64,000 bases of DNA from Flavonifractor sp. AGMB03687 (GCF_017811815.1 NZ_JADKZI010000007.1:1-64000), one strand, 5' to 3'. Positions 7,490 through 15,594 are shown, numbered from the stretch's first letter. The notes: generated by a model not told the origin, from the letters alone. Translations and numbers: made by a program.

Positions 7490-8443
7490 TTACTTGTTCA
7501 TCTGGGCACTCATGGCCTGGTCGAAGTGCTCGTTGATCTGCTTGGTAAACTCCAGAGCAGCGTTATAGCCCATCTTCTTGTGACGGTTGTTCATGGCCGC
7601 CACCTCGATAATGACCGCCAGGTTCCGGCCCGGCTTCACCGGGATAGTCAGAGAGGGCACCTGCACGTCCAGAATGGTGGTGTACAGATTCTCCAGACCC
7701 AGCCGGTCATACATGGTCCCGTCCTTCCACTGCTCCAGGTTGATGACCATGTCGATCTCGCTCTCTTCCTTAACGGCGCTCATACCGAACAGGCGGCGCA
7801 CGTCAATGACGCCAATACCGCGCAGCTCGATATAGTGGCGGATCAGCTCAGGGGCAGTACCCACCAGGCCGCCGGTAACAGTCTGCTTGATCTCCACCGC
7901 GTCATCGGCAATGAGGCGGTGGCCGCGCTTCACCAGCTCAATGGCGGTCTCACTCTTACCCACGCCGGACTCGCCCAGCAGCAGCACGCCTTCACCGTAC
8001 ACCTCCACCAGCACGCCGTGGCGGGTGATGCGGGGTGCCAGATAGGACTTCAGAGAGGCGATGATGGTACTCATGAGCACGCTGGTGGTGTCCTGGCTAC
8101 GGAGCACCGTCCGGTCGTATTTCTCCGCCATCTCCATGCACTCCGGGAAGGGCTCGATGCCTCGGGAGAGGATGAGGGCAGGAATATCCTGGCTCAGCAG
8201 CAGCTCGAAGCTCTCCCGCCGCTGATCCGGCGTCAGGCCGGAGAGATAGGTGTCCTCGACCCGGCCAATGACCTGGAGCCGATGGGGGTCAAAATAATCA
8301 AAAAAGCCGGTGAGCTGCAGACCGGGGCGGTTCACGTCCTCCGTGCGGATGGCCTGATCCTCATAGCCCGCCGCACCCCGTAGCACCTCCAGTTTGAATT
8401 GCTTGATCAGCTCGCCCAACTTGACGGTGTATAAACTCTCCAT
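7490..8443 (-). CDS. hprK: HPr kinase/phosphorylase
   Basis: Phosphorylates Ser46 of HPr and reverses it, controlling carbon catabolite repression in low-GC-type Gram-positives. 317 residues, full length. The N-terminal HPrK domain (about 1-130) is followed by the P-loop GESGVGKSETA (about 155-165) and the family signature ELRGIGVIDVRRLFG near 205-219. C-terminal helices end NKQ-like (SAQMNK). The ribosome site is GGAGGTAGCGGC. No lgt or phosphatase gene follows; it is monocistronic with its own promoter and a strong terminator. Confidence 0.95.
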   Translation of the reverse strand: MESLYTVKLGELIKQFKLEVLRGAAGYEDQAIRTEDVNRPGLQLTGFFDYFDPHRLQVIGRVEDTYLSGLTPDQRRESFELLLSQDIPALILSRGIEPFPECMEMAEKYDRTVLRSQDTTSVLMSTIIASLKSYLAPRITRHGVLVEVYGEGVLLLGESGVGKSETAIELVKRGHRLIADDAVEIKQTVTGGLVGTAPELIRHYIELRGIGVIDVRRLFGMSAVKEESEIDMVINLEQWKDGTMYDRLGLENLYTTILDVQVPSLTIPVKPGRNLAVIIEVAAMNNRHKKMGYNAALEFTKQINEHFDQAMSAQMNK

Positions 8444-8484
8444 GCCGCTACCTCCTGTGCCGCTGTTTTCCGATGATTTGTTTT

Positions 8485-8514
8485 ATTATACCATTCTATC
8501 CGCCCTGTTTGCAA
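8485..8514 (-). promoter_or_regulatory. hprK promoter
   Basis: On the minus strand TTGCAA (8509-8514), 18-bp spacer, perfect TATAAT (8485-8490), 42 bp from the start codon. Confidence 0.7.
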
Positions 8515-8551
8515 CCGCCAGGATTTTACCACAAAAGCGGACAACGACACC

Positions 8552-8593
8552 TTGACATTTAATTCTATTGTTGTAGAATATAGTTGTACTATA
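8552..8593 (+). promoter_or_regulatory. Promoter and BlaI-type operator dyads
   Basis: TTGACA (8552-8557), 16-bp spacer, TAGAAT (8574-8579). Two dyads overlap it: ATTCTA-N6-TAGAAT (8562-8579) and TATAGT-TGT-ACTATA (8579-8593). TTGTAG/TTGTAC repeats resemble the TACA/TGTA half sites of BlaI/MecI repressors, so autoregulation is likely. Confidence 0.7.
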
Positions 8594-8612
8594 ATTGTAG
8601 AGGAGTGATCCT

Positions 8613-8987
8613 ATGAAAGCCATCCGCAGGCTGCCCGACGCCGAGCTGGAGGTCATGCAGGCCCTGTGGTCCTGTACGCCGCCCGCCTCCCGCTCGGACA
8701 TTGAAGCAGTGCTCCAGAACGTCCACCCTATGGCGGTCACCACCCTGCTGACGGTGCTCACCCGGCTGGGGGAAAAGGGCTTCCTCCGCATGGAAAAGCA
8801 GGGCCGCAAAAGCTATTACACCCCCCTTGTGGCACAAAAGGACTATCTGGCCGCCCAGAGCCGTACCTTTGTCCAGAAGGTGTGCGGCGGCAGCCTGCCC
8901 GCCTTCGCCGCCGCCCTGTGCGACAGCGGCCTCACCCGGGAAGAGCTGGACCAGCTCCGGGATCTCTTGGAGCGTGATGCTCTATGA
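8613..8987 (+). CDS. BlaI/MecI/CopY-family repressor
   Basis: 124 residues. The N-terminal winged helix (LPDAELEVMQALWSCTPPASRSDIEAVLQ, then TTLLTVLTRLGEKGFLRMEKQGRKSYYTPLV) is typical of the penicillinase-repressor family, followed by a helical dimerisation part. In BlaI systems a membrane M56 protease triggers cleavage or inactivation of the repressor, and that protease is encoded next with a 4-bp overlap. There is no CopY Cys cluster at the C-terminus. No beta-lactamase gene is adjacent, so the regulated target may be only this operon or something remote. Confidence 0.88.
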   Translation: MKAIRRLPDAELEVMQALWSCTPPASRSDIEAVLQNVHPMAVTTLLTVLTRLGEKGFLRMEKQGRKSYYTPLVAQKDYLAAQSRTFVQKVCGGSLPAFAAALCDSGLTREELDQLRDLLERDAL

Positions 8988-10447
8988 CGCTGTCCCTTCG
9001 TCTGCTGATGGGGCTCTTCCTCGCTGTGATATTGGCCATCGAAGTCACCTGGTTAGACCGCAAGGCTTTCGGCCCCCGCGCCCTTCGGAAAGGCCCCCAT
9101 TATACGTTCAGCCTCCCCCCCGTCCTATTCGTATATTGGGCAGCTCTCCTGCTGGGGTCCGTGGTTCTGAACTGGGGCGACAGCCTGACAGACGCCCTTT
9201 TCTCGCTGTGGCTCATCCTCTTTTTCCAGCTGAGCCTATACAACCTTCTCCTGCTGGCCCTGATGCCTCTGCTCCGACGCTGGTTCAAACCGCAGACCTG
9301 CGCCCTGCTGTGGCTGCTGCCCATCTACCTCTATGTGCTGCAGTATGACGCCATGGCTCCCAGCCATCCCCGGCTGGTCCTACAGGTCCCTGATCTGCCC
9401 ATTGGGGCCATCCTCCTGGTGTGGGTGATCGGATTTGCAGCCGTACTTGGGTGGAAAATCTTCTCTCATATCCGCTTCCGCCGCTCCATTCTGGCAGACG
9501 CCCGCCCGGTTGACGCCCCCGCTATCGTGGAGTTATGGCGGGGACTCCAGGCCCGTCTGAACCCCCACGAAGACAAGTGCTACCCTTTGGTGACCTCCCC
9601 TCGGGTGCAGAGCCCTCTGTCTGTGGGGCTCTGGAGCATCCATGTGGTGCTGCCCGAGCATCCCTATTCTCCGGAACAGCTCTCCCTGATCTTGAAACAC
9701 GAATTGATCCATATTCTGCGTCGGGACAGCCTGTCCAAATTCTTTTTCGCCACCTGTACCGCCCTGTGCTGGTTCAATCCTTTGATGTGGCTGGCCATGG
9801 ACCGCAGCGCTCAGGACATGGAGCTCAGCTGTGATGAGGCAGTGCTCTTCGATGCGGACCCCGACACTCGCCGCACCTACGCCGGTCTGCTGTTGGATAC
9901 CGCCGGAGATTCCCGCGGCTTTACCACCTGTCTCTCCGCCTCGGCCTCTTCCCTGCGCTACCGCCTGAAACAGATCGTCAAACCCACCCGGCGGCTTGCC
10001 GGCAGCCTGCTGGCCGGTGCGGCCGCCTTCGGCCTGGTCATGACCAGCGGCTTTGTCTCCCTGGCTTACGAGACCACCCCCACTGCCGAATTGCTTTTCT
10101 CCAGCGGCTCTCAGGAAGACTATGCGCTGCGCTCCGTGGCTCTGACTGCCCCTTCCTCCCCCGAGTCCCAGTGGAGCTGCACCGACCCGGAGGCCCTGCT
10201 GGATTATCTGGCCGATCTGGAGGGACGAAAAATTACGGGCGGCTATACGCTCTCCGACGCCACTCACCAGCTGAGCATCCGCTATGCGGATAGCCAGCGC
10301 TCCTACCGTGTGGTCCTGGCCGACGATTATCTCATCTGCCGTCCCCGGTCCAGTTCGGTCGCACAGGAGGGGGCCTATCTAATCTCCGGCGGTGTGGACT
10401 GGGATGTTCTGACCGGCCTGCTGGAGCCGGAACCCCCGCTGCAGTAA
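8984..10447 (+). CDS. BlaR1-like M56 membrane metalloprotease
   Basis: 487 residues. Several membrane helices precede the zinc motif HELIH in LKHELIHILRRD (about residue 238), and a second conserved block is SCDEAVLFDAD. A further membrane helix sits near 340-360 (SLLAGAAAFGLVMTSGFVSLAY). The C-terminal 120 residues are an outer domain that does not resemble the penicillin-binding sensor of true BlaR1, so the signal is probably not a beta-lactam. It overlaps the repressor gene by 4 bp. The expected role is to sense an envelope signal and trigger removal of the BlaI-type repressor. Confidence 0.85.
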   Translation: MTLSLRLLMGLFLAVILAIEVTWLDRKAFGPRALRKGPHYTFSLPPVLFVYWAALLLGSVVLNWGDSLTDALFSLWLILFFQLSLYNLLLLALMPLLRRWFKPQTCALLWLLPIYLYVLQYDAMAPSHPRLVLQVPDLPIGAILLVWVIGFAAVLGWKIFSHIRFRRSILADARPVDAPAIVELWRGLQARLNPHEDKCYPLVTSPRVQSPLSVGLWSIHVVLPEHPYSPEQLSLILKHELIHILRRDSLSKFFFATCTALCWFNPLMWLAMDRSAQDMELSCDEAVLFDADPDTRRTYAGLLLDTAGDSRGFTTCLSASASSLRYRLKQIVKPTRRLAGSLLAGAAAFGLVMTSGFVSLAYETTPTAELLFSSGSQEDYALRSVALTAPSSPESQWSCTDPEALLDYLADLEGRKITGGYTLSDATHQLSIRYADSQRSYRVVLADDYLICRPRSSSVAQEGAYLISGGVDWDVLTGLLEPEPPLQ

Positions 10448-10485
10448 GGCCTCCAGAAAAATTATATTCATTTTGAAAAAAACGC

Positions 10486-10514
10486 TTGCATTTTTCGCAA
10501 ACATCTGCTATCAT
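10486..10514 (+). promoter_or_regulatory. rpmB promoter
   Basis: TTGCAT (10486-10491), 17-bp spacer, TATCAT (10509-10514) preceded by TGC, an extended -10. It lies 53 bp before the start codon. Confidence 0.75.
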
Positions 10515-10566
10515 ATCGTTCGATGCTTTTGTAAGCGTATCCTGACGAGCGAGGAGGTATAAGCGA

Positions 10567-10755
10567 ATGGCCAAATGTGAATTTTGCGACAAGGGCGTTG
10601 TCTTCGGCATCAAGGTGTCCCACTCTCACCGCCGTACCAACCGTCCCTGGAAGCCCAATGTGAAGCGCGTCAAGGCGATCGTCAACGGCACGCCCAAGCA
10701 CGTTTATGTGTGCACCAGATGCCTCCGTTCGGGTAAGGTCACCCGCGCTGTGTGA
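10567..10755 (+). CDS. rpmB: 50S ribosomal protein L28
   Basis: A 62-residue L28 of the large ribosomal subunit. It is the zinc-ribbon form: CEFCDKG near the N-terminus and CTRCLRSG near the C-terminus supply four Cys. The core SHSHRRTNRPWKPNVKRV is characteristic of the family. GGAGG precedes the ATG. It is monocistronic, with promoter and terminator close by. Confidence 0.96.
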   Translation: MAKCEFCDKGVVFGIKVSHSHRRTNRPWKPNVKRVKAIVNGTPKHVYVCTRCLRSGKVTRAV

Positions 10756-10793
10756 TTGACCAATAGAAATCAGCGTCTTTTGTATCTGAAAAA

Positions 10794-10833
10794 AACAGCA
10801 GCATGATACTAACGTATCATGCTGCTGTTTTTC
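10794..10833 (+). terminator. rpmB terminator
   Basis: Perfect 16-bp stem (10794-10809 with 10814-10829) with a 4-nt loop and a TTTTT tail. Confidence 0.9.
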
Positions 10834-10850
10834 GTTCCTTCTTGTTCACC

Positions 10851-10897
10851 TTAAAAGAGCCAAGCGCTAGGTGTCATCCCCCCAGCTCTTGGCTCTT
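10851..10897 (-). terminator. Terminator of the membrane-anchored hypothetical gene
   Basis: Arms AAGAGCCAAG (10855-10864) and CTTGGCTCTT (10888-10897), long loop; on the minus strand the stem runs straight into TTTTAAGG. It lies just after the stop at 10904. Confidence 0.65.
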
Positions 10898-10903
10898 CTA
10901 TCG

Positions 10904-11233
10904 TCACGATTCTGTTCCCGTTTTGATACGATGCACGGTACCACCATGGGTAATCGCACTTTGCGTGCGATCAATACCAACCGTTTCCCCAATATTAACA
11001 GAATCATACTGCTCTCTTGTGCAGCTCAACTTAAAGTCGGATGATTCGCCTTCCAGCGTGGGGCCTTGCTTGACCACAATATAGTAACCGAAGAGATTGG
11101 TGCCCTTATCCACAATTACTACATCGCCACCCATTGGAAAATACGATCTTCTCAATGCGGCATAACACAGAAAGCCCAGCACCGCAACCAGAAAAACACA
11201 TAGAATCAGTTTGAAATACATCTTTTTTCGCAT
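10904..11233 (-). CDS. Small membrane-anchored protein of unknown function
   Basis: 109 residues from the ATG at 11233 (AGAGG 10 bp upstream); an in-frame GTG 18 bp earlier is less likely. A short basic start (MRKKMYFK) is followed by one membrane helix (LILCVFLVAVLGFLCYAAL, about 8-27), then a small outer domain of about 80 residues with VVIVDKGTNLFGYYIVVKQG and repeated charged loops. The family is not recognised. It is single, with a good promoter at 11342-11370 and its own terminator. The base composition is lower in GC than the neighbours, so it may be an acquired gene. Confidence 0.7.
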   Translation of the reverse strand: MRKKMYFKLILCVFLVAVLGFLCYAALRRSYFPMGGDVVIVDKGTNLFGYYIVVKQGPTLEGESSDFKLSCTREQYDSVNIGETVGIDRTQSAITHGGTVHRIKTGTES

Positions 11234-11341
11234 GGAAATCAATCCTCTCACCTGGCTTCCCGCAATGCTGATTCAAACTCGATCTTATTAACGTTCCTCT
11301 GGTAATAGCAAAACCTAATTTTTCATTCGTTTTCCAGTGGT

Positions 11342-11370
11342 ATTATATTATTTTATCATATGATCTTCAA
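11342..11370 (-). promoter_or_regulatory. Promoter of the small membrane protein gene
   Basis: On the minus strand TTGAAG (11365-11370), 17-bp spacer, perfect TATAAT (11342-11347). Confidence 0.65.
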
Positions 11371-11425
11371 GTTTTTTCTTGCGTTTGGGTGTCGAGCTAT
11401 GGAGCAGCCTTTTTCCTTTTCAGGC

Positions 11426-11454
11426 ATGACAAGCCCTTCCTTCTGTGCTATACT
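11426..11454 (+). promoter_or_regulatory. Promoter of the HIT-family gene
   Basis: ATGACA (11426-11431), 17-bp spacer, TATACT (11449-11454), preceded by TGC. Confidence 0.65.
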
Positions 11455-11486
11455 GAACCCAGCTTTACAAGTGAGGAGGTCCTGCT

Positions 11487-11825
11487 ATGAGCGACTGTCT
11501 GTTCTGTAAGATCGCCGCCGGGGAGATCCCGTCCAACAAGGTCTATGAGGACGATCAGGTCTTTGCCTTCTATGACATTGATCCCCAGGCGCCCACCCAT
11601 TTCCTGGTGATCCCCAAGGCTCACATCGGCTCCTGCGGCGAGATCAACGCCGACAACGCCGGTGTGGTGGCCCACATCTTTGAGGTCATCTCCAAGGTGA
11701 CTCAGGAGAAGGGCATCACTGATTTCCGGGTGGTTTCCAACTGCGGAGAGCAGGCGGGCCAGTCGGTCCATCACCTGCACTTCCACGTGCTGGCAGGCCG
11801 GGATATGACCTGGCCTCCGGGCTGA
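11487..11825 (+). CDS. HIT-family nucleotide hydrolase (HinT-like)
   Basis: 112 residues, the length of HinT proteins, which hydrolyse purine nucleoside phosphoramidates and aminoacyl adenylates. It begins CLFCKIAAGEIPSNKVYEDDQVFAFYDI, has PTHFLVIPKAHI in the middle, and carries the histidine triad HHLHFHV near the C-terminus. GAGGAGG precedes the ATG. It is monocistronic between a sigma-A promoter and a bidirectional terminator. Cytoplasmic; the natural substrate is not shown by the sequence. Confidence 0.93.
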   Translation: MSDCLFCKIAAGEIPSNKVYEDDQVFAFYDIDPQAPTHFLVIPKAHIGSCGEINADNAGVVAHIFEVISKVTQEKGITDFRVVSNCGEQAGQSVHHLHFHVLAGRDMTWPPG

Positions 11826-11835
11826 TCCCAACCAA

Positions 11836-11869
11836 AAAAGCGGCCGCGCACAGCGCGGCCGCTTTTGTT
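11836..11869. terminator. Bidirectional terminator between the HIT gene and the lipase gene
   Basis: AAAAGCGGCCGCG / CGCGGCCGCTTTT, 13-bp arms with a 5-nt loop (11836-11866). It serves converging genes. Confidence 0.88.
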
Positions 11870-12812
11870 ATGTCCTCTTCTGCAGATGTCCCTCCAGCCA
11901 GATCAGCACATCCTCATAGACCTGCTGGCGGTTGGTCTCGTTGAGCATCTCGTGGCGTCCCTCCGGATAGAGCTTGACGGTCACATCCTTCACGCCGGCC
12001 TCTCGGAACCAGCGGGCCACCTTTTTCACGCCCTTGCCGGAACTGCCCACCGGGTCCTTGTCCCCGGCAAAGAAGTACACCGGGGTATCCGGGTCCAGCC
12101 GGGCCAGGGTACTCTTCCGGGCCAGCAGATTGAGCCCGTGCATCATGTCGTGGAACATGCTGACGGTGGGCAGGAACTGGCACAGAGGGTCGGCGCAGTA
12201 GGCGTCCACCACCGCCTCATCCCGGGAGATCCAGTCCGCACCGGTGCGGATGGGCTTGAACTGCTTGTTGTAGGCTCCCACAGACAGATCATCCAGCAGC
12301 TTGCTGTGGGCCCGGGGTCCTTTGGTCTTCATCAGCAGCGCGGACAGGGCCAGGCCCGCATTTACCTTGGCAGGTGCCTCCTGCCCAGTGCCCGACAGGA
12401 TAGCTCCGTCCACTGTCCCCGGCCAGAAGCTGAGATAGCCCCGCACCACAAAGGAACCCATGGAATGGCCCATGATGATATAGGGGGCCTCCGGACAAGC
12501 CTCCCCGGCGATGCGGCGGAGGGTCTTGGTGTCCTTCAGCACATACTTCCAGCCGTCCTTGTCGGCAAACCAGCCGTATTCCGAGGGGTCCGCCGCCGTG
12601 CGGCCATGGCCCAGGTGGTCATGGCCCACCACCCAGTACCCGTGCTCCGCCAAGAAGTGGGCAAAAGCGTCGTAGCGGCCAATATACTCCGAGATGCCGT
12701 GGACCAGCTGTACCACCGCCCGGGGCCGCTCCGTCTCCCCCCGCCACCAGGTGGCTCCCACCAGATGGACCCCGTCACTGGAGGGAAAGGTAAATTCCTG
12801 TGTTGTTACCAT
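11868..12812 (-). CDS. Alpha/beta hydrolase, monoacylglycerol-lipase / lysophospholipase type
   Basis: 314 residues from the ATG at 12812, which has AGGAGAG upstream. The nucleophile elbow is GHSMGSF (about residue 112). An oxyanion-region motif VQLVHGISEY and the sequence GHDHLGHG (about 78-85) are typical of serine aminopeptidase_S33/lysophospholipase proteins. The acid lies in FAGDKDPV and the catalytic His in EGRHEML. Probably cytoplasmic, acting on monoacylglycerols or lysophospholipids; the exact substrate is not evident. It ends at a terminator shared with the HIT gene. Confidence 0.85.
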   Translation of the reverse strand: MVTTQEFTFPSSDGVHLVGATWWRGETERPRAVVQLVHGISEYIGRYDAFAHFLAEHGYWVVGHDHLGHGRTAADPSEYGWFADKDGWKYVLKDTKTLRRIAGEACPEAPYIIMGHSMGSFVVRGYLSFWPGTVDGAILSGTGQEAPAKVNAGLALSALLMKTKGPRAHSKLLDDLSVGAYNKQFKPIRTGADWISRDEAVVDAYCADPLCQFLPTVSMFHDMMHGLNLLARKSTLARLDPDTPVYFFAGDKDPVGSSGKGVKKVARWFREAGVKDVTVKLYPEGRHEMLNETNRQQVYEDVLIWLEGHLQKRT

Positions 12813-12922
12813 GGAAATCGCTCTCCTCTTGTGGTACAATGTTTGTTACGATTTCAGTGTATTCCATTGCCCGGTCCCCGTCAAGAGAAAGCGGCGGGTC
12901 CCGGCGGAAAGGACGTAGAAAC

Positions 12923-14137
12923 ATGAATGCTGTGGAACGCTTTTTGAAGTACGTGACCTATGATACCCAATCCGACGAGCACAGCCAGACCATTCCCTCC
13001 ACCGAAAAGCAGAAGGTGCTGGGCGCCGCTCTGGCGGAGGAGCTGAGCGCGCTGGGCCTGCACAACGCCCATATGGATGAGTTCGGCTATGTCTACGGCT
13101 GGCTCCCCGCCACCCCCGGCTGCGAGGGCATCCCCTGCGTGGGCCTCATCGCCCACATGGACACCGCCCCCAGCGCCCCCGGCACCGACGTGAAGCCCCG
13201 CATCGTCCACTATGAGGGCGGCGATATCGTCCTCAATGAGGAGAAGCAGATTCTCATGAAGGCCGCCGACTTTGAGAGTCTGGCCAAGTATGTGGGTCAG
13301 GACCTGATCGTCACCGACGGCACCACCCTGCTGGGCGCCGACGACAAGGCTGGCGTGGCCGAGATCATGTCCGCCGTGGAGTATCTCACCCTCCATCCCG
13401 AGATCCCCCATGGCCGCATCGCCGTAGGCTTCACCCCCGACGAGGAGGTGGGCAACGGCGCCGACCACTTCGACGTGGCCGGCTTCGGCGCGGCGGTGGC
13501 CTACACCGTGGACGGCGGCGAGCTGGGTGAGCTGGAGTATGAGAACTTCAACGCCGCCAGCGCCGAGATCACCATTCATGGTGTGAACATCCACCCCGGC
13601 TCCGCCAAAAACAAGATGAAGAGCGCCATCCTCATGGCCGTTGAGCTGGTGGACATGCTGCCTCCCGCCGAGACTCCCGCCCACACCGAGGGCTACGAGG
13701 GCTTCTATCACCTGTGTGAGATGTCGGGCGACGAGACCACCGCCACCCTCTCCTACATCATCCGTGACCACGACCGGGATAGCTTTGAGGCCCGCAAGGT
13801 CTTCCTGACCCGGGTGGTGGACTACCTCAACGCCAAGTACGGCGCCGGCACGGTGGATATGGACCTGAAGGACTCCTACTACAACATGCGGGAGCAGATC
13901 GAGCCCCACATGTACCTCATCCTCCGTGCCCGTGCTGCCATGGAGGCGGTGGGGGTCACGCCCATGGAGGTGCCCATCCGGGGCGGCACCGACGGCGCCC
14001 GGCTCAGCTACATGGGCCTGCCCTGTCCCAACCTGTGCACCGGCGGAGTGAACTTCCACGGTGTCCACGAGTACATCCCAGTGGATGCGCTGGAAAAAAT
14101 GACCCAGGTTCTGGTCAATCTGGTGCGTAATCAGTAA
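12923..14137 (+). CDS. pepT: Peptidase T (tripeptide aminopeptidase), M20B
   Basis: 404 residues from the ATG at 12923, preceded by AAAGGA; the frame is open upstream but runs into the lipase promoter region. It removes N-terminal residues from tripeptides using two zinc ions. Metal ligands and catalytic residues are visible: His and Asp in GLIAHMDTAPS, the bridging Asp in LLGADDKAG, the Glu pair in TPDEEVGNG, Asp in YTVDGGELGE, and the last His in GVNFHGVHEY. Cytoplasmic. Monocistronic, with a strong terminator. Confidence 0.94.
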   Translation: MNAVERFLKYVTYDTQSDEHSQTIPSTEKQKVLGAALAEELSALGLHNAHMDEFGYVYGWLPATPGCEGIPCVGLIAHMDTAPSAPGTDVKPRIVHYEGGDIVLNEEKQILMKAADFESLAKYVGQDLIVTDGTTLLGADDKAGVAEIMSAVEYLTLHPEIPHGRIAVGFTPDEEVGNGADHFDVAGFGAAVAYTVDGGELGELEYENFNAASAEITIHGVNIHPGSAKNKMKSAILMAVELVDMLPPAETPAHTEGYEGFYHLCEMSGDETTATLSYIIRDHDRDSFEARKVFLTRVVDYLNAKYGAGTVDMDLKDSYYNMREQIEPHMYLILRARAAMEAVGVTPMEVPIRGGTDGARLSYMGLPCPNLCTGGVNFHGVHEYIPVDALEKMTQVLVNLVRNQ

Positions 14138-14149
14138 GTGAAACAAGAA

Positions 14150-14187
14150 GCGGGGCCGCTCCCAATGGGAGCGGCCCCGCTGTTTCT
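14150..14187. terminator. Bidirectional terminator, pepT / LysE gene
   Basis: Perfect 14-bp GC stem (14150-14163 with 14167-14180), 3-nt loop, T-rich tails on both sides. Confidence 0.85.
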
Positions 14188-14799
14188 TTACAGGACCATC
14201 TGGAAAAACTGCCAAATCAGCTTGCAGCCGTAGAAGATAATGACGATGCCGCACACCACATTGATGACCCGCAGGATCTTGTCGTTGAAGCGGGCGGAGA
14301 AGAGGGAGATCAGCACCGTAATGCCGAAGAACCACAGGAAGGAGGCGGTGGAGGAGCCCAGGATCAGCTGAGTGCTTACCGCGCCGGGGTTGCCCGCCCG
14401 GAAGCCGCCGAAGAGCATGGTGCCGTCGATGATGGCCTGGGGGTTGAACCAGGTGACCACGCAGGCCTTGGCCGCCACACGGGGCAGGGAGATGTTCACA
14501 TCTACGTTGTTGTCCATGGTGGGCTTATCCCGCAGCAGGCCGATGCCGATCCAGATCACGATGCCGCCGCCCACCAGCAGAATGACCATCTGCAGCCAGG
14601 TGAAGTGCTCCATCAGCGCGCCGATACCGAAGAAGCAGGCCAGAGCCAGGGTCACATCAAAGAAGACCACGATGAGGGCGGTCAGCAGCGCCTTATGCCG
14701 GGGCTGGGTCAGGGCGGAGTTGATGACGAACAGATTCTGCATCCCGATGGGGGCCACATAGGCCAAGCCGATGCCAAGGCCGGTCAGATAAGGTGGCAT
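14188..14799 (-). CDS. LysE/RhtB-family amino-acid exporter
   Basis: 203 residues from the ATG at 14799 with AGGAGGAATTTCC in front; a longer frame upstream is non-coding. Six hydrophobic segments, starting GLGIGLAYVAPIGMQNLFVINSAL, the LysE signature containing the PxGxQN-like motif. Arginine- and lysine-exporting ArgO/LysE proteins share AKACVVTWFNPQAIIDGTMLFGGF. It exports basic or other amino acids across the membrane. Divergent from an HxlR regulator, with overlapping promoters and two matching operators, so it is very probably under its control. Confidence 0.9.
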   Translation of the reverse strand: MPPYLTGLGIGLAYVAPIGMQNLFVINSALTQPRHKALLTALIVVFFDVTLALACFFGIGALMEHFTWLQMVILLVGGGIVIWIGIGLLRDKPTMDNNVDVNISLPRVAAKACVVTWFNPQAIIDGTMLFGGFRAGNPGAVSTQLILGSSTASFLWFFGITVLISLFSARFNDKILRVINVVCGIVIIFYGCKLIWQFFQMVL

Positions 14800-14821
14800 G
14801 GAAATTCCTCCTAAAAAGTGC

Positions 14822-14899
14822 TTTTCATTTTTCGAACCTGGTAGTATTATAGTACCTATATTCATCCAACGCAAGAACGCAGAAATTTCGTACCAGGTA
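14822..14899. promoter_or_regulatory. Overlapping divergent promoters with two HxlR operators
   Basis: For the LysE gene (minus): ACGCAA/TTGCGT at 14869-14874, 17-bp spacer, TATAAT at 14846-14851. For the HxlR gene (plus): TTTTCA at 14822-14827, 17-bp spacer, TATTAT at 14845-14850. The two -10 boxes overlap. TTCGAACCTGGTA (14831-14843) and TTCGTACCAGGTA (14887-14899) are a repeated near-palindrome, TTCGWACCWGGTA, one covering the promoters and one beside the HxlR ribosome site. Confidence 0.75.
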
Positions 14900-14914
14900 A
14901 GGAGGAACTGACCT

Positions 14915-15235
14915 GTGGAACATGATAACTGTCCCTGTATGGAGACCTGCCCCCTGAACCACGCCCTGTCGCTCATCGGCGGCAAGTGGAAAATGCAGAT
15001 CCTGTGCTCTCTGTACAACAACGGCCCCACCCGGTACAACCAGCTGAAGAAGACGCTGGACGGGGTGTCCAACACCGTGCTGGCCAACGCCCTGCGGGAG
15101 CTGGAGGAGGACAAGCTGGTTACCCGCATGGAGTATCTGGAAGTGCCGGTGCGGGTGGAGTACAGCATCACCGAGCCCTGCAAGCGGCTCATCCCCATCC
15201 TGGATCAGCTGGGCAACTGGAGCATCTCCCTGTAA
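14915..15235 (+). CDS. HxlR-family transcriptional regulator
   Basis: 106 residues from a GTG at 14915 with GGAGG 9 bp upstream. The winged helix reads CPLNHALSLIGGKWKMQILCSLYNNGPTRYNQLKKTLDGVSNTVLANALRELEEDKLV, a clear HxlR domain. Three Cys near the N-terminus (CPCMETCPL) could act as a redox or electrophile switch, as in HypR/YodB relatives. Its divergent neighbour is an amino-acid exporter, and two copies of a shared operator suggest it regulates both genes. Confidence 0.9.
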   Translation: MEHDNCPCMETCPLNHALSLIGGKWKMQILCSLYNNGPTRYNQLKKTLDGVSNTVLANALRELEEDKLVTRMEYLEVPVRVEYSITEPCKRLIPILDQLGNWSISL

Positions 15236-15264
15236 AAAAAGCCGCAGGCACAGGGCCTGCGGCT
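15233..15264 (-). terminator. Terminator of the small gene 15275-15463
   Basis: Stem AGCCGCAGGC / GCCTGCGGCT (15240-15264) followed by seven T on the minus strand. On the plus strand there is no T run, so it works mainly for the minus-strand gene. Confidence 0.8.
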
Positions 15265-15274
15265 GTCGGTAAAC

Positions 15275-15463
15275 TCAGTCTTTGTGGGTCATGTTGAACT
15301 TGACCCGATTCCAGAAGGTGTCCTTCTCATACCCCTTGGAGACCCGGAACTTCCATTCCGCGTCCCTGGCCTGTCTGCGGCAGGCCTTTTCATCGTGGTC
15401 CATCCAGCCTCCGGGGATCAGAGTCTGACTCATCTTGACCTGCAATCCAGCAAACCCGAACAT
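15275..15463 (-). CDS. Small hypothetical protein
   Basis: 62 residues from the ATG at 15463 with AAAGGAG upstream. It begins MFGFAGLQVKMSQTLIPGGW and continues with a charged segment (DHDEKACRRQARDAEWKFRV). No membrane helix, no recognised family. Single gene with a good terminator, between HxlR and topB. The ribosome site and terminator support a real gene; the function is unknown. Confidence 0.6.
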   Translation of the reverse strand: MFGFAGLQVKMSQTLIPGGWMDHDEKACRRQARDAEWKFRVSKGYEKDTFWNRVKFNMTHKD

Positions 15464-15594
15464 ACTGTACTCCTTTCTTAAGTCAGCACAACAAACGGGG
15501 TTTCCTTCTGGCTTAAAGATAACAACCGGACGCGAAAAAGTCAACGGGAGAAAAACCTGAAAAACGCCGGTTTCCGGCGGTTAGGAGAAACTAT

